NCBI GenBank assembly: GCA_007844125.1
Contig: CM017561.1
Span: 30,286,389 to 30,350,388, forward strand
DNA from: Sinonovacula constricta
Lineage: Eukaryota > Mollusca > Bivalvia > Cardiida > Solecurtidae
Length of the DNA: 64,000 bases
Direction: 5' to 3'
In this document: positions 41,897 through 52,734 of the stretch, in pieces
How the letters are laid out: each line of letters opens with the position of its first letter
How positions within the stretch are numbered: position 1 is the first letter of the stretch
Translations under genes and position numbers: made by a program
Notes under the pieces: generated by a model
What the model saw: only the letters and a program-made list of their open reading frames with translations
Told to the model about the DNA's origin: nothing
Databases searched by the model: none

Positions 41897-42386
41897 AAAG
41901 GTGCTTTCCAATACTTTGACTCAATGTTCTTCATGTAACAACGTCATACCCTTGTTCTGGGGAATTGTGCATAATTGGTACCTAAAATAATTGTTTATGT
42001 AAAAACTTTTTATAACATTACCTCACCTGTTAGACATAACAAATAGTGAAATATATCTCATTAAATGCCCATAATTTCCAAATCTATAAACAAGCGTGAT
42101 GGGGATTTCGGTTAAAGTAAATAATGATGTCAGAGTTGATTACCTTGTCGACAATATAACGTGAACTCAAATTGTTGCATTGTTTTCTTAGTTTAAAAAT
42201 ATCTATCTCTAATGTGTGGAACAAATAGAAAATACCTGTTTGCAATGAGAAGTGGGGATTTATGCTTGACTGTTCACACATATCTAGCGCAGCAATGAAT
42301 ATCATTTTGTAGGACCCTTTCAGGTAACAATGACTTATTTGGTTATTTAAGAAAAAAAATTGGTCCAAACTGTTGGATACCACCTT
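41897..42386 (-). mobile_element. Family D TIR element, directly adjacent to the previous copy
   Basis: Left end AAAGGTGCTTTCCAATACTT and right end AAACTGTTGGATACCACCTT are diverged D terminal repeats. Orientation is the same as the neighbour, with which it shares the border at 41896/41897. Confidence 0.8.
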
Positions 42387-43011
42387 AAACATGTAGTAAG
42401 ACTCAGACATTAGTATAGCTTATTAACAAATGCAGAAGATGATTGGTCAATTAAAGCTCTGGGCACATGTCCTTTTATCGTTCTACTTCTGTTAGTGGGA
42501 TCAATAGTTAAGACTTATAATGTCAATGTAAATATCAATGCATCTGTTGATTGCTTCATTTGTTATGTAATATACATTGTTATTTTGTTGTACATTAATA
42601 TGTTGCCATACAACTTCATATTGTATATATGGAAATATCTACATACTTGTAGTATGCAAAATAGTAAACACCTCTTTACCCAGTCAACCTTTCTGTTTCT
42701 GTTTATGCTCTTATCATTCCTAAGTTTTTGTAATATTTATGAGAAAATTACAGAATTTCTCAGAAAAAGTGTGTTTTTATGAATTTATCTTGCACCACTA
42801 CATGTGGTAAACTGCATTATGTATAACTGTTACTACCATTGACATACAAGATTAAAAATCTTAATCTATGCTAGATTACCAAATGTATGGATTGATTTGC
42901 TGAAAATGTGTTCGGCTGTTATACCTTAGATTGTTTATTCTAAAAAAATTATATCCACATTTAATTTAATTCCAATGTTACAGCACTGATTAGTTTTTAG
43001 AAATCTTTAAA
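42387..43011. other. 3' flank, no gene seen
   Basis: AT-rich. The frame at 42495-42782 is Ile/Tyr/Phe-rich and shows no family resemblance. Confidence 0.5.
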
Positions 43012-43122
43012 GCAGATGTGGTAGTGCAATCGATAAAGCATTGGGTACATGTACACGAGGCCCGGGGATCAATCCTGGGCCGGGATGTACCATTCATTAA
43101 AAATGGTAGTGGTATAACTTGT
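43012..43122 (+). mobile_element. SINE family A, head only
   Basis: GTGGTAGTGCAATCGATAAA, GGGGATCAATCCTGGGCCGG and TTAAAAATGGTAGTGGTATA. Confidence 0.7.
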
Positions 43123-43482
43123 CGTTTTGAGGTGGTCTTAACATTTAAACAAGAAAGAAAGATGTACTTTTGTTGCAATGACAATGATGATGTTAGCTCA
43201 AATTATGATTATTATGAAGTTAATATGGTTAATAATGTTAATAGTTAATAATGGTTAATACGTGTCTAAATCTGATTAGTCTCAAAATAGTTCCGGTAAA
43301 TGATTTGGTAGGTTGGTTGTTTGCATCAAATGTTGCCTACTTGGTTGTATCATTAGCAATTTGAAATAAAATGTGAATTCTGTGACTGTAAGGTATCATT
43401 CCAAGTGTTGAGAATTAAAAAAATAATACAAATCCTATTTTCACCAGATCTGATCACGATCTGCACTATTTGCAGAAGAGTA

Positions 43483-43748
43483 TTAATTGGTAGAGTGTCG
43501 ATTCCAGATACAGGATTCAATCCCCGGCCGCGACTTACCAAAGTCATTAAAAATTATAATAGTTTAGATCACTTGCTAACACTCAAGCAAATATAAGGGT
43601 AGTTTTATGGCAGGTTGGCCGGGTGACAGGATAATGTGACTGGTTGTTGTATCATGCCAGGTGTACTCTTGCTTTATCTGCTTCTAGTGGACACCACCTC
43701 CAAATAACTGAAATACACTTGGTCTGAGGATAAATTCAACAAACAGCA
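43483..43748 (+). mobile_element. SINE family A, nearly complete
   Basis: TTGGTAGAGTGTCGATTCCA, TTCAATCCCCGGCCGCGACT, CAAGCAAATATAAGGGTAG, GGATAATGTGACTGGTTG and the AACAAAC tail. Confidence 0.8.
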
Positions 43749-43865
43749 CCATATTTTGACATGGTGAAAGAGGCTCATCAGAATGTGTAGCTTCTTGTCA
43801 GACAGCTCCCAATTGGACCTGGTTGTTCGAAGTCAGCTTTATCTGCCCAAGCTTAATTAATCTGT

Positions 43866-43970
43866 CAGTCACGGCAAAGGACTTAATGTGGGAAGGTCTT
43901 CCAGCTGACTTGCAGTGCACCGGTGGTTCTATTCAGACATTTGTGTGGAGTCTTTCTCCACTAAACAACA
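43866..43970 (+). mobile_element. SINE family B fragment
   Basis: AAAGGACTTAATGTGGGAAG, TCTTCCAGCTGACTTGCAGT and GGTGGTTCTATTCAGACATT. Confidence 0.7.
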
Positions 43971-45329
43971 AAAAACTAATCTGTGTTTAGCAGGCAAAAA
44001 GTTAGTGTGAACTGTTAAGTTGTACCTACAACATAGGTTCTTGTTGAGAAATCTGGGATATAAACTGAACTCATTCTTATGAAAAAAAAAAAATTAAAAA
44101 AATTTTGACCCGCATAAATGGACCATTGAAGAAGCATGTCTTCATGAAATTTTTAGTTAAAATTATCATATTATGCCAGGATAATATGCTATTTAATTTC
44201 AAACAAATTATTTATTGAAGATATATCCTTTGTGATAAAATCTAAGGTACACATTTGAATGATTTATTCTAAAATTTTGTAATTAGGGAAAACAAAAATT
44301 TAATATTGCATATCTTATCTGTAAATAGTTGTTGACTTTTTTTTCATATATCTTGTTATGTTGTTTCATTTATTGTTTAATATTATTTATCATGTTGTTT
44401 ACTTATTTGGTCTTTGTTTATATGCTTGAATATTCAGAGTTTATTAAAGGTAGGTTATCATGCACTGCTGTCATGGAAACAAGCTTTTCTTTAGTTGACA
44501 CTGAAGATGTGCTGCACTTGATCAATAACAGAAATCAGTAATTTATTTATAAAATAGAAATAACCATTCAGGGTATGTTTGAATAAGGGTATAATGATAT
44601 TACACTTATAACATTGAATAATTTTAAGAAAACATCACCTATTTGCATTTTAAACTGAATATATTCTATTTACGTTAAACTTCATCGTATTTAGCGCCGT
44701 ATTAACTGTTGAGTGTCGGTGTGCCATAAAAGCCAAAATACAAATAAGAAAACAAACAGCTCTTTTAAAATGAATTTTTTTCTTTTAGCTAGAGTGATTT
44801 TTATTTAGCACAAAATTGTTTTCATGGTCTTATGCATTTCACGTGTTTGCTTTTGTGTGTGTAGCTGTTTAACCTTACTTTTAACCTACTTAATAAATGC
44901 TGACACAAGATCAATCCAAATGAATATCAAAGCATCTCACATTAATATGAATTTTAATAGGTGAAACATTTTTTTCCTCTGATTTTTTTTAAAAAGATGG
45001 TTTTTAAAGTCATAACAATCACTAAGTAATTCCCTACAGTACTTTCAGTCATAATAAATATAACCTTAATTGATCCTATTAACATCAAATAAGTGAGAAG
45101 CTTCCAATTAAGAAGTGGAAATGGAGTGACAGGTGTCCATAAATAATAATCTTTTGGTGTCTCCTTTCTCAAAAGCTCATTTTTCTGATAAAGAAGATTA
45201 ATAAATTGTGTTGATTAATGCCTCACCAATGCAGCACATCTAATTTTAAAGATATTTCTTGTTTTTATTACCCTGAAAAATTGTTTTCAATTTGTACGCT
45301 GTTAAAAACATACATTTTGTATTTATAAA
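43971..45329. other. Intergenic, no gene seen
   Basis: AT-rich. Short frames at 44329-44541 (+) and 44954-45172 (-) lack support. An AATAAA near 44892 could serve a long 3' UTR. Confidence 0.45.
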
Positions 45330-45898
45330 TTTTCTTTCATTAATATAACATTAATATTATATAATATACTACTATATTATAAGAGCGACTGAATTTACAT
45401 ATATTGCAAGCATTACTCAGCTAAACATAGAAAATATATTTTTTGCTAAAGTCTGTGCTGTAATCATATAATTGGGCTTCACGCAAGATTTTTGCCTCAT
45501 ATATATATATTTATAACAATGCAACCACTTTATAATATCCGTGCTCTTTTACAATTTTGAGGTCTACATGTTCACAGGTGTGAACATTGTCTGAGGCCAA
45601 ACTAGGAGATTTTCACTTGCAAAGTGAAGATTTCTTATTTTTATATAAACAAAGAAGGAAGTTATCTGTTTCCAAATAGGGAGATTTCTGAAAATGTGTA
45701 ATATATCCCTTATCTTAAAATAATTTTCCACTTTAAAAGAGGGAATCTCCCTTCAATAGTGGGAGAGTTCACATGTATGATTCCTACGATGTCTGTCTTC
45801 CTATTTATATGTCTTCTTATTAAGTATATTGAACTAGAGTTTGATTCTGCACTTTGTTCCATAGCAGTTGCAAGTATGCCAAATAAGAATTGAATTGA

Positions 45899-46122
45899 TG
45901 GGGCTCTTGGCCAAGCGTTTAGAGTCACTAACATTAAAACTAGCCAGCACCTCACTGCTTGGGTAAGAGTCATTGCTAGGGTGAGAACTTTCAAGTGGGG
46001 AGTTTTTCGAACTTTCCTGCGTTTCGCCAGTGGTTCCACTCAGACATAGTCTGGGGTCTTCCTCCAACAAAAATTAGCAGGATGACACCAATATGACCAT
46101 AAATGTGACATTGCGATGTAAG
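45899..46122 (+). mobile_element. SINE family B copy
   Basis: GGCTCTTGGCCAAGCGTTTA, GCCAGTGGTTCCACTCAGAC, CTGGGGTCTTCCTCCAAC, AATATGACCATAAATGTGAC. Confidence 0.75.
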
Positions 46123-46129
46123 GGGGAAC

Positions 46130-47400
46130 AAAAGGAACTGTATTCATAAATACAATAACATATATTCAATCATGTTTTAGGTTAGTTTGCCAAAAGTCAT
46201 TTTTGAGGTTGTTTTTTTTTTAAATACTCATGTTTGCATAAATTGGAAATACATGAAATATGAAAGGTGAGACTTCTATTGCTGTTGGTCTGCTGAGATA
46301 TACTTGATCTGGCTTAAGCATAAAGTGTTGATTCAGATGAGCCACCTTCCTATAGGAGCTGTCGGATGAAGGTCTGCTCTATTTGCTGCTCATTCTCTAG
46401 CAATATTTTAATATAGTTAAAAAGATGGTATGATTTTGGGCTTTCAACAAAATGTAGCAAAGGTCAAAGACTATTTTTCATTAACTTAATGTTTTTTTAG
46501 GATTCATGCAGTGGAGCATCGTGCAATCAGTTGAAAATTGTTGTTAATTGTTGTTTTTTTTTATTGTGTTGTTAATTATGTCAATGCAATTCTATGGCTG
46601 CAATGAAGACTTTAAGTTATCATTTAATGTGTGCCTAGTATCATAAAGACTGTTTTGAAACTTTGGAATCTTCTAAAGTGATCAGTACAACTTTGTAGTG
46701 AATATTTGTCATAAACATTGAAAAACACGTCATTGCGATCAAGCACTGAGTTAGTATTGTTGTCCATATTTTCTTTCAGATTATTATTAATTTGATGCTA
46801 TAAATGCACATTTCTTAATAAATTATCAATTTGACAACAAGACCGTAATAAAGCCAAAGACTTCCTTGACAGATCTTAGAGTATTTAGTTGTTATTTATG
46901 ACCTATGGTAAAATGCAAACAAGAATAAATAGTTATTTTTTATCTTATTTATTTACTTTTTATTAATTTGCATCAGTCATTAAGACCTGTAAATGAGTTG
47001 TTTTATATGTATTATAAATAAAACAATTATTGGCAATTTTTAATCTTGCAAACAGTGGATTATTTGCACATAGATTGTATTATTGTCCTAAATGTTTTTG
47101 TTCATATACTGTAAATTGCATTCATATTGCAATGGAAATTGTTACATATTATATACATTTGTATATACTATAAAATATGTAATTAATTGTAATAAAATGC
47201 TGAAATTGTCCTTTATTTTATGGTTGGTCATGTTTTTTATTTCCATAAGCTTTGATATTTATGTTTCAACTGGTAAACTAATCTGTCTTTTTTTGATACA
47301 CTTGTTATGGAGTATAGAGTGTCATTTAAAGCATATACATACTACAATTGTCCTTATTCACATTACTTTTTTATCATATATCATTATGCACATCTATATG
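46130..47400. other. Intergenic, no gene seen
   Basis: AT-rich, with AATAAA at about 46847 and several near 46930-47025. No coding support. Confidence 0.45.
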
Positions 47401-47411
47401 TATATATATAT

Positions 47412-47445
<34 letters not shown>

Positions 47446-47482
47446 CACACACACACACACACACACACTCACACACACGTGC
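47401..47482 (+). repeat. TA then CA dinucleotide microsatellite
   Basis: A short TATATA run and about 33 CA units with one interruption (ACAACAC) and one CTCAC. Open frames through it encode only His/Thr runs. Confidence 0.95.
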
Positions 47483-47706
47483 GCGAGCAAACACATACAT
47501 ATTATATGCTTTTCTAACATACCTCTTGGTATTTTTTTCTCTAAAAGTGAAATCTTTGTTCCACAAAACATAATTAATTTAACCCAAATGACCACAGATC
47601 AGTAGATTAGATGTGATAATGCTTTTCGATTGTGTTGTCTTTACATTTGGAACAAGATAAAAAAACTTTCCTTGATTACTTTAAGGCAATCAAAGTTAAA
47701 AACTTA

Positions 47707-47934
47707 TTTAAAGCTTCGAAGTATGCACGTGTATAAAGTCATAATTTAAAGCTTCGAAGTATGCACGTGTTTAAAGTCATAATTTAAAGCTTCGAAGTAT
47801 GCACGTGTAAAAAGTCATAATTTAAAGCTTCGAAGTATGCACGAGTATAAACTCATAATTTAAAGCTTCGAAGTATGCACGTGTATAAAGTCATAATTTA
47901 AAGCTTCGAAGTATGCACGTGTATAAAGCCATTA
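47707..47934 (+). repeat. 6 x 38-bp array with repeated CACGTG
   Basis: Unit TTTAAAGCTTCGAAGTATGC then ACGTGTATAAAGTCATAA. Five units keep GCACGTG (an E-box); the fourth reads GCACGAG. Each also has the palindrome CTTCGAAG. Confidence 0.95.
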
Positions 47935-48058
47935 ACAGTAATCTGGTTGTTTCAATTGTAATGAGTTGGCTTCAATAAATATAAAGTGCGTATCTTTTGG
48001 TCGTTGGTACATGTAATGGAAATGATATAACAAGATCAAAAACTAGGTCAACATATTA

Positions 48059-48303
48059 TTGTTTGTTTGTTTATTGGGTTTATCGTCCCCCAACAGTATT
48101 TCAGTTATCTGGAGACGGTGTCCACTTGAAGCAGATATAGTGCTGCCTTCACTGTGTATAGCATGCCATGAACACCTGGCATGATACCACACCCAGTCAC
48201 ATTATCCTGACACCAGGCCAACCAGTCGTGGAACTGCCCTTATATTTGCTTGACCGTTAGCAAGGGAGCTATGCCACTACCATTTTTATCGACTATGGTC
48301 AAC
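48059..48303 (-). mobile_element. SINE family A, reverse orientation
   Basis: TTTGTTTGTTTATTGGGTTT, CAGTTATCTGGAGACGGTGT, CCACTTGAAGCAGATATAGT, CAGTCACATTATCCTGACAC. Confidence 0.88.
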
Positions 48304-48416
48304 ATATAATTGCATGAAACAAATCGTATTTAGAAAAGTCAAATCAACACATGTGTCAACTAATTTTAAATATTACTGTTTCCGATGAAATAGAAACCCC
48401 TCAACTACTGTTTAGT

Positions 48417-48708
48417 AAAGAAATGTGTCACCAGAATATCGATTGTAGCACTTGTCTGTAAGATAAGTGTTGTTAGATGATGAGAAAATACCTTTGACAT
48501 TTCAGAGAAACTCGAGGTGACATTGCTAAAAATAAATGGCCCAGTAAATAACTAAGAGAGACTGGGTCGAGGCAGTAGAACGATAATGGCATTTGACATC
48601 TGTCTTTTGTCTGTGGGAAGCAGTTCATATGTGTGAAGTGTCTTATAAAAGGGTGTGTTTAGTATAGAATCCGGTTAATATGTTTACAGAATTTGTTGTA
48701 TATACATT
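48417..48708 (+). promoter_or_regulatory. Candidate TATA promoter block, copy 1
   Basis: TATAAAAGGG at 48644-48653 within a 290-bp block about 90% identical to 59832-60122. A transcription start would be expected about 30 nt downstream; no coding region follows before the LINE insertion. Function is inferred. Confidence 0.45.
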
Positions 48709-49204
48709 CAAGTTATATATTTTTATTTTTTGTGCTAATTTGTTGGTAGTTTTATATTCTACATTTAAATACTGTGCACACAACCGCCACCACTATATTT
48801 CTAGCTTTTCTGGGGCAGTTTTAGATTAATAAAAGTAAAAAATATCTTCTCCTAAGTCAGAGGATAAGATGATACAAGTGGGTAAACGTAACAAAACTGT
48901 TCCTTAAAAAAACAACATTTTTCTTGCTTGAATAGATATGGTTTGTCTGTTCACTTAGAAATATATCGGAAAGATTCCCTAAAAGTGCTGTTATTCACAG
49001 GTGTTTTGAAATGTTGGACATATCAGATAAAGACATATTAATATTTTCAAAAGAATGTTGCTAAATGACACAAGTTCTTGTTATGTTAAAGAAAGGGCCA
49101 GAGAGATGTGTTGTCAAACTAAAAACAACAAAGAGACACAGGGTTTTAAATGCAATAAACTGTCACAAATGTGACACGTTTGCTGGGAAACTGTAATGAA
49201 GAAA

Positions 49205-49561
49205 GAGTAAGCTTTCAGCATCTACATACGGGCAGTTTGTCAATGACCTCTGTGAGATTATGAAAACAGCAATCCCGAAGTGTTCTAACATCTTTGTGAC
49301 AGAAGACTTTAACTTACAAATTAAAGATGGTAGTAATGTCATTGAAGATTTCAACAATTCACTTTCTGCTATGGATTTGGAGCAACATGTTGACTTTAGC
49401 ACTCATACGGGTGGACATAGCTTAGACCTGGTTATAACTGAGTCGCTTAATGTTAACGTCGTGTCATGTGAACCAGGCCCATTCATTTCAGACCACTGTG
49501 TAATCAAAACTGTTCTCGGCATTAGAAAAGAAAGTATTGTGAGTAAAACAGTTGTATCTTG
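49205..49561 (+). pseudogene. LINE endonuclease fragment
   Basis: TEDFNLQI corresponds to the GDFN motif, THTGGHSLDLVIT to the conserved GHxLDLVIT segment, and ISDHCVI to the SDH motif of APE-type endonucleases. The N-terminal catalytic part is absent. Confidence 0.8.
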
Positions 49562-50221
49562 AAACTATAAAGACCTTGATGAAAATGAGTTTTCCGGTGC
49601 ACATAATACATTTGAACTTGAAGAGCAATCAGTCGATACATTCGTTGATAAATACGAGAGTGGGCTTTTAGAGGTCTTAGATGAACATGCGCCGTGGAAA
49701 GAAAAGACAAATATATGTCGGCCACCAAAACCATGGTTTATTGAAAATATTCTAAAACTTAAACATTAATCCAGAAAGCTTGAACATATTTGGCGAAGAT
49801 ATCCAGAAAAACAAAATTTTGAACCATTTAAAGCAGCCAGATCTAATTATTTCTCTCTCTGAGATTTTTGAAGATATGAAAACTGTCATAAGTGAGAAGA
49901 TGGTTAGTGCTAAGGGAGATCCTAAGAGATTGCATAAACTAATACGTGAACTGGCTGGTACCAAAGCAGACAATCCATTACCCGATTTTGTAGCAGATAC
50001 TCAACTAGCACAAGACTTTACTGATTTTTTACATGAGTAAACTTGATAAAGTCAGACAATCACTAAAAGACTCTCCAAGATATCAACCATAACACAAAGA
50101 TGTACCTTGTATCGATAAGTTCCAGGAATCTACCCATGAGGAAGTAGGCAAACGTATTAGCGACCGACACACAAAATCATGCGAACTTGATACGCTTCCT
50201 ACACACATTCTGAAAGCCTAT

Positions 50222-50863
50222 TTGAATGACCTTCCACCAAATATCACAGCACTTGTTAATTTGTTACTTCTACAGTGTGTCTTCCCGGATAGATACAAGG
50301 CGGCGATTGTTAGACATCTTCCCAAGAAAGCTGGGCTACAGATGGTACTTTCCAATTATAGGCCAGTGAGTAACTATTCATTCTTATCCAAGCTGACTGA
50401 GGAGGTCGTGCGCTTGAGGTTAAAAGCTCACGCAGAAGCTTATGATCTGTTTCCCAGGAACCAATCAGCCTACAGACGATTCCACTCATGCGAGTCAGCA
50501 CTACTCCGACTGATGAACGATATTTTAGCTGGTATGGAGAATAAGGAGGTGACGGCCATGATAGCGATTGACCTTAGTGCTACCTTTGATACGGTATACC
50601 ATGACATTTTTCTTAGCGTCATAGAAAACCAATACGGGGTACGTTATATTGCTCTAGTCTGGATGGACTCTTACCTACGACTACGTAGCTGTAAGGTCAG
50701 TATTAACTCCACTCTGTCCTCGGTGCGATCATTGGAGTGTAGTGTTCCACAGGGTAGTTGTCTTGGGCCCTGGTTATACTTGACTTATGCAGGAACTTTA
50801 TTTGACGCAAAACCGCCTTCAGTCTCTCTCTGTGGATTTGCTGATGATCATATTGCCCATTAA
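50222..50863 (+). pseudogene. LINE reverse transcriptase fragment
   Basis: Reading of 213 codons with NYRPVSNYSFLSKLTE, NQSAYRRFHSCESALLRL, the DLSATFDTVYHD block (motif A), VPQGSCLGPWLY (motif B) and GFADDHIAH (motif C with catalytic FADD). Cut by a stop right after motif C. Some family-conserved residues are altered. Confidence 0.88.
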
Positions 50864-51089
50864 CGCTTTCAACCAACAACACCAGAAGTAGAAATACAGA
50901 ACATTAATGAACTAGAACAGTGCGCTATTACAATAAACGATTGATGAACCAAAATAAACTGAAAATGAACTCTTCCAAAACGGAATTTATGATGTTTGGC
51001 AGAAGACAAATGCTATCTAAATGTTCAACAGAAGTTGTTAACATTACTGGTGACAATACCTTGGTGCAGTTTTAGATGAATCATTAACA

Positions 51090-51676
51090 TTTAAGGATCA
51101 TGTTAAACGTTAGTGTCGTACTGCCATGATACACTATTTACGTATTAAGAGTATTCGTAAGTACCTCACCAAAACTGCAACAGAGACTCTAGTGTTATCA
51201 TTAGTTATCTCCCATCCCGACTATTGTAATGTCATCTTATATGGTATTGCTGACGCTGATATACATAAATTACAAAGGATACAAAATATGTGAGCAAAAC
51301 TGGTTCTAAACTACAGAAAATTTGACAGTGCTTAAGTTGCTTTGTTTCACCTACGTTGGCTCCCAATAAAGGCTAGTATCAATTTCAACTGTTGACATAT
51401 ATGTCTAACCTTTGGAAAAAAACAAAATATCTAACTGAGCTATTGTCCGAAAAGTTCGTAAGTCGACCAGGTCTAAGGTCCAATGTTCAGGAATCATGTG
51501 TACAGTATTATGTGCCTTTTAACAAAAAACCTACTTTTTGTGATAGGAGTTTCATGACAGTGGGTCCAAGATTGTGGAACAATTTACCAAATAACGTGAA
51601 AAAATCTATTTCAGTAAAGGCTTTTAAGAAGAATCTGAAAACACATTTTTTCAGTCGATTCTACGAATTATTTTAA
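51090..51676 (+). pseudogene. LINE C-terminal region
   Basis: Broken frames read IRKYLTKTATETLVLSLVIS, PDYCNVILYG and KLQRIQN, then an open stretch 51392-51676 ending CDRSFMTVGPRLWNNLPNNV and FKKNLKTHFFSRFYELF. This is the typical CR1/L2/Jockey-like terminus. Confidence 0.82.
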
Positions 51677-51943
51677 GGTGTGTCTATTTTCTGCTTTCCA
51701 GTATGGCATTCATACCATTGATGGTACAGGTACTATGATATTTACAGAATTCGTCAGCGTTTTATTTTTCAGGCTGTTATTCACTTGTATTGATTTTACG
51801 TTGTTATATAGTTTGTATTTTACTATTTTAATAATGTAATCATTTTCGTTTCCATTGAATTGTACAACGCCATTGTATATATAGATCGTATCTATGTAGA
51901 AATAGGCGTTTTATCAAATAAATTACATTTACACTTACATTTA

Positions 51944-52734
51944 AGCTTATATATAAATATATTACCGCCACAATTGCCAAAGCATGGCTTGCTCATGCTG
52001 ATCTTTATGAGGACTGTTCGATGTGTACAAAATTGAAGAAATATTGAACATCCAATCATTTACGCGTACAGTTATCAGCACTAGGTGCATTTGAAAATTG
52101 GAATTTTGTCACTGGCAAAATTTCATAGATTAAAAATAAAAAATGCCAAGCGAGAAAGCGATTGGGTGTGCAGAAAACGTGCAATGTAAACATTGTTGAT
52201 AAGTTAAATATGACAGCCTCGACAGGAGTTAGGTCATCTTCTTATTTTAAACGCTTTATTTATTACAATTCTTATGAGAAAAATACTCCTGACTTTTCTG
52301 TAGTAAATACTAAGCTTTGACCTCAGCTTTTATATCTCTGGAATTTATCTTTAATTGAATTTAATTGAATTGAGTTTAATTATAAAACTTTAATACCTTA
52401 ATTCACAATTATAGTAGACAGATCAATACTGCTACTTCATCCATCTGCGTGAATGTCACCCAAATAACCGAACAGCCATATTTTCCTGATGTTCCTACCA
52501 TTTGTTTACGGTCTTTTGCGTCTTGACTGTCTCTCTAATGTTAACCAAAGCACCAAACTCTTGGAAGGATTCTATCAGAAAATACATGTATGAATAAACT
52601 GATCATACTTGTCCATAACATTCTCTACACAGCTATAAACCCTTGATGAAGGCCGAAAAAATATTCAATTTTTCTATATAATTGTAATGTTGCTATATTA
52701 GACAAGCCAGTAAATATTTCCGCAATTAAAGTAG
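51944..52734. other. Between LINE and duplicated segment, no gene seen
   Basis: AT-rich with no supported coding frame or clear repeat match inside the window. Confidence 0.45.

Larger units (their letters stand above)
45330..48708 (+). repeat. Segmental duplication, part 1, copy 1
   Basis: Collinear, diverged similarity to 58230-60122: AGCGACTGAAT...GCAAGCATT, a GGGCTTCACGCAAGATTTTT block and GAGGTCTACATGTT. The TTGTGTTGTCTTTACATTTG block and the strongly conserved 290 bp at 48417-48708 continue the match. Interrupted by a B SINE, a CA microsatellite, the 38-bp array and an A SINE. Confidence 0.7.
49180..51943 (+). mobile_element. CR1/Jockey-group LINE, degenerate, 5'-truncated
   Basis: Order of remnants: C-terminal half of an APE endonuclease, linker (HAPWKEKT, RPPKPWF), reverse transcriptase, C-terminal domain, then a short 3' UTR ending in an ACATTT-type tail at about 51943. 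Several frame changes and stops. It lies between the two halves of duplication copy 1. Confidence 0.85.

Noticed and set aside
47092..47605. Overlapping frames around the CA microsatellite
   Set aside because: His/Thr and Val/Cys runs come from the dinucleotide repeat; the flanks are AT-rich and non-conserved.
50222..50863. An active LINE
   Set aside because: The endonuclease is truncated and the reverse transcriptase and C-terminal parts are split by several stops and frame changes.
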